64,000 bases of DNA from Pseudomonas sp. RIT-562 (lineage in GTDB: Bacteria > Pseudomonadota > Gammaproteobacteria > Pseudomonadales > Pseudomonadaceae). The notes under the pieces were generated by a model. That model searched no databases. It worked only from the letters and a program-made list of their open reading frames with translations, and was not told where the DNA came from. The position numbers were made by a program, and so were the translations under genes. Location: positions 36,295-100,294 of the forward strand of contig NZ_JAPJIV010000027.1 of the NCBI RefSeq assembly GCF_026241895.1, written 5' to 3'. Each line of letters begins with the position of its first letter. The first letter of the stretch is position 1. Below, one piece after another: positions 1 to 7,603 of this stretch.

Positions 1-839
1 CGGGCGGTAGCAAGGTCCGGGCAACGTTCCAGCACCACGCAGAACTCTTCGCCGCCGTAACGCGCGGCATGGGCATGCGCCGGCAGCGTGCTGCGCAGGG
101 TTTGCGCCACGTGCTGCAATACTCGGTCGCCCAGCGGGTGGCCGTACTGGTCGTTGAACTGTTTGAAGTGGTCGATATCCAGAATCACCAGCGCAACCCC
201 CTGGCAGTCCTTGGTCAGCGCCTGCTCCAGCACATGGGTGAGCGCGGCGCGGTTGAGCAGTTCGGTCAGACCGTCGAGAGTAGCCGCGAGCTGGGCGCGC
301 TGGAGTTTGTCGCGCAGGCTCTTGATCTCGTCCTGGGCGCTGTGCAACTGGGACAGGAAGTGTTCCTGCTGGCTCTGCATCAGCCGGGTACTTTGCTGCA
401 GCTCGCTGAGGATATCAGGCAAGCGCTCGTCAGCGGGCGCCTCGAGCATGTCCAGGCAATGATCAAGGCTGGTCTGGAAAGTGCGATTACCCTCCACACT
501 GCGCGACACGTTGCGCGCCATGTCATCGACCAGGTTGATAGCCTGCTGCTGACCTGCCCGTGCAACCTCCAGCTCGTCGCGAATGATGTAGTCGCGAAAC
601 AGCTTCGAGGCGGACTCGGGCGGGAACTGCGCAAAATCCTGCACCACCTTGTCCAGCTGGCGATTGAGCTCCGGCACCTGGCCCTTGCTGTAGGTGTACC
701 AGAGGGCGTAATGCACCGGATTGGGCGGAATGTTGTGACGTACCATCAGCGGGACCGCCTGCTTGAGCAGCGCCGCCGCCTCGCGGGAATCTTCCGGATA
801 CAGCGCCAGGGCTGTCGAACGCATCTCTGATGGGCTCAT
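1..839 (-). CDS. GGDEF-domain diguanylate cyclase (3' end outside window)
   Basis: Reads from ATG at 839 and runs off the left edge, so the C-terminus is missing. Residues 1 to about 170 are helical, with a coiled-coil-like glutamine-rich stretch just before the catalytic domain. That domain begins near residue 175 with the DGLTELLNR motif, followed by LDIDHFKQFND and the active-site signature GGEEF at residues 262-266. The family makes cyclic di-GMP from two GTP, and GGEEF is a functional form of the loop. No signal peptide or membrane segment is visible, so it is probably a cytosolic cyclase with an N-terminal sensory or dimerisation region of unknown ligand. Confidence 0.9.
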   Translation of the reverse strand, partial: MSPSEMRSTALALYPEDSREAAALLKQAVPLMVRHNIPPNPVHYALWYTYSKGQVPELNRQLDKVVQDFAQFPPESASKLFRDYIIRDELEVARAGQQQAINLVDDMARNVSRSVEGNRTFQTSLDHCLDMLEAPADERLPDILSELQQSTRLMQSQQEHFLSQLHSAQDEIKSLRDKLQRAQLAATLDGLTELLNRAALTHVLEQALTKDCQGVALVILDIDHFKQFNDQYGHPLGDRVLQHVAQTLRSTLPAHAHAARYGGEEFCVVLERCPDLATA

Positions 840-1095
840 TACGTCACTTTCGCAAGTTATCGTGGGCAAATGCAAAACGCGTCGAGCATAACCGTACGTC
901 TGAAAAACGCATAGCCACTAGCCACTAAATTCGTCGCTGCCTGGGTGGATTATTCTGTGATCCATGTGACCGCACATGATGTCAGGACAAAGTCGGCATG
1001 AAGTGGGCAAACAGGCACATGGATCATGACAAGCACAGTGCAGGTCTGCTAAAACGTTTCATCTGCGCATCAGCCAATCCAGACGGGGTAGCGAC

Positions 1096-2721
1096 ATGAC
1101 CACAGCACATATCCTTGATCACTTGTTCCCGGAAGCCGACAGCATTCCGGAAAAGTACCGCCTCGAAGGCCAGACCGAACAACGCGAATACCTGGTCGAT
1201 GGCGAACTGAGAACCTGGTCCGGCCCCCTCGCCCAAGTCCGAAGCCCGGTGTACCTGAGCGGTGAACAAGGCGATCAGCAAGTCATTCTGGGCAGCACGC
1301 CGCTGCTCGATGCCGAGACCGCGTTGACCGCCCTCGACGCCGCAGTGCGTGCCTATGACCGAGGCCAGGGCCTGTGGCCGACCATGCGCGTTGCCGAGCG
1401 CATCCAGCACGTTGAAACCTTCCTCGGGCACATGCGCGAACAGCGCGAGGCGGTGGTCAAGTTGCTGATGTGGGAAATCGGCAAGAACCTCAAGGACTCG
1501 GAAAAAGAGTTCGACCGTACCTGTGACTACATCGTCGACACCATCAACGCGCTCAAGGAACTCGACCGCCGCTCCAGCCGCTTCGAACTGGAACAGGACA
1601 CCCTCGGCCAGATCCGCCGGGTCCCGCTCGGCGTGGCGCTGTGTATGGGGCCTTATAACTACCCGCTGAACGAAACCTTCACCACGCTGATTCCGGCGCT
1701 GATCATGGGTAACACCGTGGTGTTCAAGCCGGCCAAGCTCGGCGTGCTGTTGATCCGGCCGTTGCTGGAGGCGTTCCGCGACAGCTTCCCGGCCGGGGTA
1801 ATCAATGTGATCTACGGCAGCGGCCGGGAAACCGTCAGCGCGCTGATGGCCAGTGGCAAGATCGATATCTTCGCGTTCATCGGCACCAACAAGGCTGCCA
1901 GTGACCTGAAAAAACTCCACCCTAAACCGCACCGCTTGCGCGCGGCACTGGGCCTGGATGCGAAGAACCCTGGCATAGTCCTGCCCGAAGTCGACCTGGA
2001 TAATGCAGTCAACGAAGCCGTCACCGGCTCGCTGTCGTTCAACGGCCAACGCTGCACCGCGCTGAAAATCCTGTTCGTCCACGAAGACGTGGTCGATGCC
2101 TTCATCGACAAGTTCAACGCCAAACTCGCCACGCTCAAACCCGGCATGCCGTGGGAAACCGGCGTGTCCCTCACCCCACTGCCGGAAGCGAGCAAGGTCG
2201 ATTATTTGCATGCACTGGTCGCCGATGCCGAAAGCAAAGGCGCCAAGGTGGTCAATCCCAACGGTGGTGAGACCCGCGCCTCGTTCTTCTACCCGGCCGT
2301 GTTGTACCCGGTGACGCCACAGATGCGCGTCTACCAGGAAGAACAGTTCGGGCCAGTGGTGCCGATCGTGCCGTACCGTCATCTGGATACGGTGATTGAT
2401 TACGTCCTGGAATCGGACTTCGGCCAGCAGTTGAGCATCTTCGGCACCAACCCGGTGGCAGTGGGCCGGCTGGTCGACACCTTTGCCAACCAGGTTGGCC
2501 GGATTAACCTCAACGCCCAGTGCCAGCGGGGGCCGGACACCTATCCGTTCAATGGCCGCAAGAATTCTGCTGAAGGTACGTTGTCTGTGCACGATGCGCT
2601 GCGGGTTTTTTCGATCCGGACACTGGTGGCGACCAAGTTCCAGGAAACCAACAAGGAACTCATCAGCGAGATCATCAGCGGCCGCAGTTCGAGTTTCCTG
2701 ACTACCGACTACATCTTCTGA
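1096..2721 (+). CDS. GapN-like NADP-dependent aldehyde/glyceraldehyde-3-phosphate dehydrogenase
   Basis: The 541-residue protein has aldehyde dehydrogenase architecture. A nucleotide-binding region (PYNYPLNETF then a VFKPAKLG stretch) is followed by the catalytic cysteine in FNGQRCTALK at residue 320 and an EEQFGPVVPIVPY segment near the C-terminus. Pseudomonads carry a GapN-like NADP-dependent glyceraldehyde-3-phosphate dehydrogenase of about this length, which would oxidise the substrate without phosphate and give NADPH. Oddly, the usual catalytic glutamate in the E-L-G-G-K motif is not seen: the equivalent stretch around residues 284-291 reads LGLDAKNP. The ATG at 1096 follows a weak GGGGTAG ribosome site. 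The gene is monocistronic and is followed by a REPIN array. Confidence 0.85.
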   Translation: MTTAHILDHLFPEADSIPEKYRLEGQTEQREYLVDGELRTWSGPLAQVRSPVYLSGEQGDQQVILGSTPLLDAETALTALDAAVRAYDRGQGLWPTMRVAERIQHVETFLGHMREQREAVVKLLMWEIGKNLKDSEKEFDRTCDYIVDTINALKELDRRSSRFELEQDTLGQIRRVPLGVALCMGPYNYPLNETFTTLIPALIMGNTVVFKPAKLGVLLIRPLLEAFRDSFPAGVINVIYGSGRETVSALMASGKIDIFAFIGTNKAASDLKKLHPKPHRLRAALGLDAKNPGIVLPEVDLDNAVNEAVTGSLSFNGQRCTALKILFVHEDVVDAFIDKFNAKLATLKPGMPWETGVSLTPLPEASKVDYLHALVADAESKGAKVVNPNGGETRASFFYPAVLYPVTPQMRVYQEEQFGPVVPIVPYRHLDTVIDYVLESDFGQQLSIFGTNPVAVGRLVDTFANQVGRINLNAQCQRGPDTYPFNGRKNSAEGTLSVHDALRVFSIRTLVATKFQETNKELISEIISGRSSSFLTTDYIF

Positions 2722-2736
2722 GGACAGCCGATCCTT

Positions 2737-3125
2737 GTCGGAGCCTGGCTTAGCGGCGATGGCGCTCGTCAAGACGCCATCGCTGGCAAGCCAGACTCCT
2801 ACAGGGGATCGAGGTGCACGCAAAAATTGTGGATCGACACAAATCCGTAGGAGCCTGGCTTGCCAGCGATGGCGATCTCAAGGACGCCATCGCGGGCAAG
2901 CCTTGCTCCCACAGAGGATCGAGGGTATTCGCAGAAATGTGGATCGACATAAATCCGTAGGAGCTGGCTTGCCAGCGATGGCGATCATCAAGACGCCATC
3001 GCTGGCAAGCCAGACTCCTACAGGGGATTGAGGTGCACGCGAAAATTGTGGATCGACACAAATCCGTAGGAGCCTGGCTTGCCAGCGATGGCGATCTCAA
3101 GGACGCCATCGCGGGCAAGCCGATT
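2737..3125. repeat. Tandem REPIN array, four units
   Basis: Four copies of an imperfect palindrome start at 2737, 2847, 2957 and 3066, a period of about 110 bases. Each carries GGAGC(C)TGGCTTGCCAGCGA on one arm and CCATCGCGGGCAAGCC or CCATCGCTGGCAAGCC on the other. The spacers are also repeated (GTGGATCGACACAAATCC), so whole REPIN-plus-spacer units were duplicated. Such REP pairs are common between genes in fluorescent pseudomonads. The last copy is cut short by the end of the exporter gene. Confidence 0.9.
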
Positions 3126-3138
3126 GATGATGCGTGCG

Positions 3139-4032
3139 CTACATAGCCACCCGCCGCACCCCCAAGTTCCAACCCTGTTGCATGCCCGCCGCCGCCAGCA
3201 AAATCGCCGCGACCCCGATCCACTGCAACACCTGCAGCTGATGACCAAACGCAAACCAATCAACAAAAATAGCCGCTATCGGGTAGATAAACGACAACGC
3301 CCCGGTCAGCGCCGTCGGTAATTTCTGAATCGCCCCATACAGCAACACATACATCACCCCGGTGTGCACAATGCCCAGCGTCACCAGGCTGGCCCAGGCA
3401 CTTGGCGCTTGCGGCAGCGCGGAAAAATGCGCAAAGGGCGCCAGCAACAACACCCCGGTGCACACCTGGATCAATGCGATCAAATGCGGCGCAGTGCCGG
3501 TCAGGCGCTTAATGATCAACGCAGCGATCGCATACAAAAACGCCGCTCCCAGTGCCAGCGCGATTCCCATCAGGTAGTCATCGCCACTCTCGCCTTGAGT
3601 ACCGTGGGCACTGACAATCGCCAGCATCCCCATGAACGAGATGCCCAGCCAGAACAGCTTCTGCAGGGTGATTTTTTCGTTGAGAAACACCGCCGCCAGC
3701 CCCACCAGCATGAACGGCTGTACGTTGTACACCGCCGTGCCGATGGCTATCGATGCCCGGGAGTACGAGGCGAACAACAGCACCCAGTTGCCCACAATCG
3801 CCACTCCGCTGAGCACCGCCAGAAGGAAGGTGGTGCGGGTGAGCATGCCGGGGCGCAGGAAACCGAACGCCGCGCAGATCAACAGCAAAGTGCCGGCGCC
3901 GAACACGCAACGCCAGAACACCACATCCAGTACCGGTTGACCCGACACCAGCACGAACCAGCCGATGGTCCCGGAAATCAGCATGGCGGCGGTCATCTCG
4001 AATGACCCGCGACGGATTGTTTTGTCCATCAT
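3139..4032 (-). CDS. EamA/DMT-family membrane transporter
   Basis: A 297-residue, very hydrophobic protein with about ten membrane segments arranged as two EamA repeats of roughly 140 residues, the usual drug/metabolite transporter layout. The repeats are joined by a short polar loop containing HGTQGESGDD. It lies in the inner membrane and probably exports a small metabolite; the substrate cannot be told from sequence. It is divergent from the Lrp/AsnC regulator gene that starts at 4165. This arrangement often means the regulator controls the exporter, for example in amino-acid efflux, but that is inference. Confidence 0.85.
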   Translation of the reverse strand: MMDKTIRRGSFEMTAAMLISGTIGWFVLVSGQPVLDVVFWRCVFGAGTLLLICAAFGFLRPGMLTRTTFLLAVLSGVAIVGNWVLLFASYSRASIAIGTAVYNVQPFMLVGLAAVFLNEKITLQKLFWLGISFMGMLAIVSAHGTQGESGDDYLMGIALALGAAFLYAIAALIIKRLTGTAPHLIALIQVCTGVLLLAPFAHFSALPQAPSAWASLVTLGIVHTGVMYVLLYGAIQKLPTALTGALSFIYPIAAIFVDWFAFGHQLQVLQWIGVAAILLAAAGMQQGWNLGVRRVAM

Positions 4033-4164
4033 CAGACTCCTGTGATTGAGCCCAAATTATGCCGAGCAACGCCCCGACGCCTCCATAGCAAAAAGCAGGC
4101 TAGAATCCAGATCTGCCTTTTTTATCAAGGCCAATTCGCTTAATTGCCTAACCGAGGTTCTGCC

Positions 4165-4602
4165 ATGACCGACGACATAGACCAGATGCTGATCAAGGCC
4201 CTGATGGAAGACTCGCGTCGTTCCCTCAAGGCCCTGGCGGGTATCAGCGGTCTGTCCTCGCCCAGCGTCGCCGAGCGTTTGCGCCGCCTGGAAGAGCGCG
4301 GGGTGCTCAAGGGTTACACCGTCGAGATCGACCCCAAATGCTTCGGCTATCAGCTCCAGGCCATCGTGCGTATCCGCCCGCTGCCTGGGCAGTTGCAGGA
4401 AGTGGAACGACAAATCCAAGCGATCGCCGAATTCACCGAGTGCGACAAGGTGACCGGAGATGATTGTTTCATCGCCCGCCTGCATGTGCGCTCGATGGAA
4501 CAGCTGGACACCCTGCTCGACCGCCTCAACACCCACGCCGAAACCAACACCGCGATCGTGAAAAAAACTCCGGTCAAACGCCGCCTGCCGCCAATGGAAT
4601 GA
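4165..4602 (+). CDS. Lrp/AsnC-family transcriptional regulator
   Basis: A 145-residue protein with an N-terminal winged helix-turn-helix (SRRSLKALAGISGLSSPSVA, then ERLRRLEERGVLKGY) and a C-terminal RAM/AsnC effector domain. This is the standard Lrp/AsnC layout and length. The ATG at 4165 has a GAGG ribosome site about eight bases upstream; a TTG at 4144 would add seven residues and looks less likely. The gene diverges from the DMT exporter across about 130 bases that should hold both promoters, so the exporter is its likely target. It would act as an oligomeric DNA-binding protein responding to an amino acid or similar ligand. Confidence 0.88.
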   Translation: MTDDIDQMLIKALMEDSRRSLKALAGISGLSSPSVAERLRRLEERGVLKGYTVEIDPKCFGYQLQAIVRIRPLPGQLQEVERQIQAIAEFTECDKVTGDDCFIARLHVRSMEQLDTLLDRLNTHAETNTAIVKKTPVKRRLPPME

Positions 4603-4659
4603 GTGATATTTTGTTTCGAAACACGTAGATTGAATGTTTTCCAGCTAAGGATTGGCAGC

Positions 4660-4989
4660 ATGAAAATTCAGGTCATGGCATTGGCAGCGCTGATGCTCGC
4701 AGGTTGCGGTACGGTCCAGACGGTGATGCGCGACGATGAAGTCGCCGCAAAAATCCTCAAGGAACAAAAGAGTTACTGCGGTGCAGTCCCGCGCATCTAC
4801 AGTGGCGTGACCTTCGACTTCTGCTACCTGAATGCCCCGCTCGAAAGAGGCCGCGAAGCCGAGGTGCATACCACTGCACCAGCCGTCGTACTGGTCGACG
4901 TGGTGCTGTCAGGCGTGATGGACACCTTGGTATTGCCCTACACGATTTATAAGCAACAGGCCGACGGCAGCATTATCGTGTCCAAATAA
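4660..4989 (+). CDS. Small YceK/YidQ-like lipoprotein
   Basis: A 109-residue protein starting MKIQVMALAALMLAGCGTVQ: a short basic N-terminus, a hydrophobic stretch and the lipobox LAGC, so it is predicted to be lipid-anchored after processing at the cysteine. The mature part has conserved-looking cysteines in SYCGAVPRIYSGV and FDFCYLN, a pattern of the YceK/YidQ family of small enterobacterial and pseudomonad lipoproteins of unknown function. The ATG at 4660 has an AAGG ribosome site about nine bases upstream. A longer in-frame start exists at 4603 but would spoil the signal peptide. A strong terminator follows. Confidence 0.8.
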   Translation: MKIQVMALAALMLAGCGTVQTVMRDDEVAAKILKEQKSYCGAVPRIYSGVTFDFCYLNAPLERGREAEVHTTAPAVVLVDVVLSGVMDTLVLPYTIYKQQADGSIIVSK

Positions 4990-5008
4990 CCTGGACTCCA
5001 GGCAATAA

Positions 5009-5036
5009 AAAACCCGCCGAGGCGGGTTTTTTTTTT
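5009..5036 (+). terminator. Rho-independent terminator
   Basis: The stem AACCCGCC / GGCGGGTT with a two-base loop is followed by a run of ten T. It sits 20 bases after the lipoprotein stop codon. The A-run on the left arm means it could also act on the leftward yccA transcript, so it is probably bidirectional. Confidence 0.92.
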
Positions 5037-5047
5037 AGCGCCAGCGA

Positions 5048-5107
5048 TCAGTCATCGCGGCTCATGATGCCGAACAGCTGCAGCAAGCTGACGAACAGGT
5101 TGTAGAT
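5048..5107 (-). pseudogene. 3' end of a Bax-inhibitor-1/YccA gene, cut by island insertion
   Basis: On the minus strand the last 19 codons and stop read IYNLFVSLLQLFGIMSRDD, the typical C-terminus of pseudomonad Bax-inhibitor-1/YccA family inner-membrane proteins. Upstream (above 5107) the reading frame hits a stop at once and the base composition turns AT-rich. The remaining roughly 200 codons are absent from the next 59 kb. The gene was therefore entered near its 3' end. Islands of this sort usually carry a repeat of the target, so an intact yccA may be rebuilt at the far end outside the window. Confidence 0.8.
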
Positions 5108-5134
5108 TTAGTTCTCGTTGACAAATATGTCAAC
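5096..5134. other. Probable left attachment site (attL) of the island
   Basis: The last yccA-like bases end at 5107. Ten bases further on is a perfect 7-base inverted repeat, GTTGACA-AATA-TGTCAAC (5117-5134). An inverted repeat with a short spacer next to the target junction is what a tyrosine-recombinase core site looks like. The exact crossover cannot be fixed without attR or an empty site. Confidence 0.55.
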
Positions 5135-5407
5135 CCCTGTATCGTTAGATCTCACACAGACAAAATGTAAACATCCAGTCCTTCATCGAGAAATCTAAGA
5201 CCCTCATGTTCTCTGCACCGAACCGAATAAAAAATCTAGTAAGGTTCCTGCTAATTTTCCTTTTCGGCGCTAGCAATTTGTTAGCGTATATGCTAGCGAA
5301 GCCCTCATCCATGGCCACGCGTTTTAACTCTAGATGTTGCAACAAAACGCTTAAGCGGACACCTCAAGTATTGATCAAATTCAATTATATTACCTGAGTC
5401 GTAACTT
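5135..5407 (+). promoter_or_regulatory. AT-rich leader of the gin operon with nested inverted repeats
   Basis: This 270-base AT-rich stretch holds no convincing gene. At 5268-5298 CGCTA and TAGCG flank nine bases, and the same TAGCG then pairs with CTAGCG across TATATG, giving three overlapping half-sites. These could be recombinase arm sites or operators for the HTH protein of the operon. The ginA promoter should lie here, but I cannot point to definite -35 and -10 boxes. Confidence 0.4.
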
Positions 5408-7603
5408 GTGACCGATTCAATCTCGCCAATATTTAATACCATTAGTGTGCCTTCCGTTAAAGGAATTATGGTCAAGTGCAACTATATGGATCATGAGCAC
5501 TTCCAGTTCGATGCTGGTTATTCAGAGGATTTACACAGAATTTTTATCAGCTATTGCAGAGAAGTTTCATACTCTACTGCAAGCGGCTTAAGAAAATCCA
5601 TTGATGAGTTTCTCTCGTTTGTCGGACAGTATAATGAACTGAACAAATCAGAACTAGCCTTCCAGGGAATGGCAGATTACGACATTGAAATACATAACCA
5701 ATTTCAAAACTATTTATACGCCAATTGCGAAAATGCAAACCTTGCAACGACTCGCATGGTTCTTTTCAAAAGCGCGATTACTACATATAGCAAAAAATAC
5801 AACTTATTTTCCAATCTACGGTTTACCACGCTTTCAAATGCCGAATACAATAGTGCCAAACCTCTTTCACTTGAGTGCGAAACAAGTCTTGCAAACTGTT
5901 TGAATCAGCATATTGAAAAAATTTACAAAAAAATCGAATTCAGAATGCAAGTAGAGGCTTCGGAGCCTTATACCTATTCATCGATGCTCTCCGAAACAAA
6001 CCCCCACACACTGGAAAATATATTTAAGTGGATAAACTTCAATCTAATAAAAAACGGCCGCATTCTTAATAAAGCCAATTTGGCAAAATTTTTAGCAAAC
6101 TCTGCAGACAAAGCCCTTAACATACTCGCTACCCAGCCAGATTATTACAACAAAGTAATGGACTTATATCAACAACAGTATAAGCATGCTGACTATATTG
6201 AACTTAGTCCTTTCGATGTCAAAAGTAAAATTGGGGGGCTCACGAATTGGAAACCTGAACCAATCAGGGTGTTGAAAACTTTTCTTACTCACGGATTCCC
6301 CTTCGATATACCTCTTGAAACCATTGCAAAAGAATATACATCGAGCTCTTTAATCAACATTGATGATTGCAAATTCGATATCGTCAAAACCATCATTCTA
6401 AGAATTGCAAGATACAACGGTCGCACGCCAACTTTCTCCCAAGACGAATTATTAGAAATGTATTATCCCTCGGAACTGGATATGACTGTAATCGTTTTGA
6501 AAATCATGCTTGAGACTGGTTGGAACAAGGAAACAGTTTTATCCATTACTCCTGACACTGCAACTCATTTCCTCTCAGGGGTATTTAACACAGACTCAAA
6601 AGTAATCCAGGGCGAGAAGAATAAATCTCAAGGAAAAGGTCTACCTTACGCCAACCCCCAAGCAATTTTTAGCCTGAGCGATAAAACCGATAGGTATTCC
6701 GCTTACAATTTAATTTTTTTGGCCAACACCCTTGCAGAGCCATTACAAGGTAAGCCCTTAGACAAGGTTGGAGTTTTTTATGACGAAGACGCGAGCAAGT
6801 TATTCTTGTGCATTAAAACATCCAAAACATGGGCTGTACATGGCCGACATACATCACTCTATAACGCCTATTATTTCGAAACAGGGGTGAAACAATTCCT
6901 GGCCCAATATGAAATCTTTGAAAATGGGGAACGCTTAAAATCAGCTGAAGACTTCACTGCTAGTTTAAGACCTACCTGGGCTGAGAAAGAATACACCAAG
7001 AGCCCTTTAAGTTTCGTCGCTACGCAGATGGGTCACAAACAAGAAGACACCACAGATATATTTTATTGTAGTTCAGGGCCGGCAGTAAAGGAAAGAGAGC
7101 AACGGCTACGTGGGGCGCTAGAGCAGACGATGGAAACACTGAGATCCTTGAAGTTCCGCGGACAGCTCCTTCCGCCAAAACCTGGACAAACAAATGAAAA
7201 CTCTAAATGCATAACCTTGTTCAGCATTCCAGGTATGGAGCCACCATTATGGGGATGTTCCGATCAAAAGGCTCCAGATTGGACTGGATTTGATAAATAC
7301 ATAAAAAAAGGGAAAAAATGCGCCCACATTTCAAAATGTCTATTTTGTAGCAGAGTTATGATTTTCGAAGACTCTCTACCTTACTTAATGGATAGGGCTC
7401 ATTACTTGCAGCAATACTTAGACGACAATTTATCAGCTAGTGGGATCTTCCAGCTCAGAAGCGAACTTAAAATTATTGAGTATATCATTGATAACTGGAA
7501 TGACTCAGGCGCAGTGAGCAAGGCAGTTGTTTTCTTTAACGCGAACAAAGGGCTGCTACCAAAGAGCCTAGAAATATTAAACACCCTGTTCCAGGATGAC
7601 TAA
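5408..7603 (+). CDS. ginA: GInt integrase A (large tyrosine-recombinase-like protein)
   Basis: The 731-residue protein begins at GTG 5408; an internal ATG at residue 21 is an alternative. Near residues 530-560 a recombinase C-terminal pattern is visible: LRPTWAEKEY, then TQMGHKQEDTTDIFYCS, with the box II arginine, the GH pair and the nucleophile-like tyrosine. The Arg I position, however, reads ETGWNKETVLSI, so the first catalytic arginine seems to be missing. Cysteine pairs near residues 635-655 (KKCAHISKCLFC) suggest a metal-binding insert. The gene overlaps the next one by 8 bases and opens a four-gene operon. In GInt islands all four products are needed for integration and excision. GC content is well below that of the flanking chromosome. 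Confidence 0.8.
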   Translation: MTDSISPIFNTISVPSVKGIMVKCNYMDHEHFQFDAGYSEDLHRIFISYCREVSYSTASGLRKSIDEFLSFVGQYNELNKSELAFQGMADYDIEIHNQFQNYLYANCENANLATTRMVLFKSAITTYSKKYNLFSNLRFTTLSNAEYNSAKPLSLECETSLANCLNQHIEKIYKKIEFRMQVEASEPYTYSSMLSETNPHTLENIFKWINFNLIKNGRILNKANLAKFLANSADKALNILATQPDYYNKVMDLYQQQYKHADYIELSPFDVKSKIGGLTNWKPEPIRVLKTFLTHGFPFDIPLETIAKEYTSSSLINIDDCKFDIVKTIILRIARYNGRTPTFSQDELLEMYYPSELDMTVIVLKIMLETGWNKETVLSITPDTATHFLSGVFNTDSKVIQGEKNKSQGKGLPYANPQAIFSLSDKTDRYSAYNLIFLANTLAEPLQGKPLDKVGVFYDEDASKLFLCIKTSKTWAVHGRHTSLYNAYYFETGVKQFLAQYEIFENGERLKSAEDFTASLRPTWAEKEYTKSPLSFVATQMGHKQEDTTDIFYCSSGPAVKEREQRLRGALEQTMETLRSLKFRGQLLPPKPGQTNENSKCITLFSIPGMEPPLWGCSDQKAPDWTGFDKYIKKGKKCAHISKCLFCSRVMIFEDSLPYLMDRAHYLQQYLDDNLSASGIFQLRSELKIIEYIIDNWNDSGAVSKAVVFFNANKGLLPKSLEILNTLFQDD

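Noticed and set aside
69..830. A 253-codon plus-strand frame opposite the GGDEF gene
   Set aside because: The GGEEF motif and domain order on the minus strand make that the real gene.
1024..2823. A 599-codon minus-strand frame opposite the dehydrogenase gene
   Set aside because: It is a shadow of the GC-rich gapN-like gene; the composition is arginine/histidine-rich and no family is visible.
5009..5036. The terminator as an island boundary structure
   Set aside because: It lies on the chromosomal side of the yccA fragment and is explained by the lipoprotein gene.
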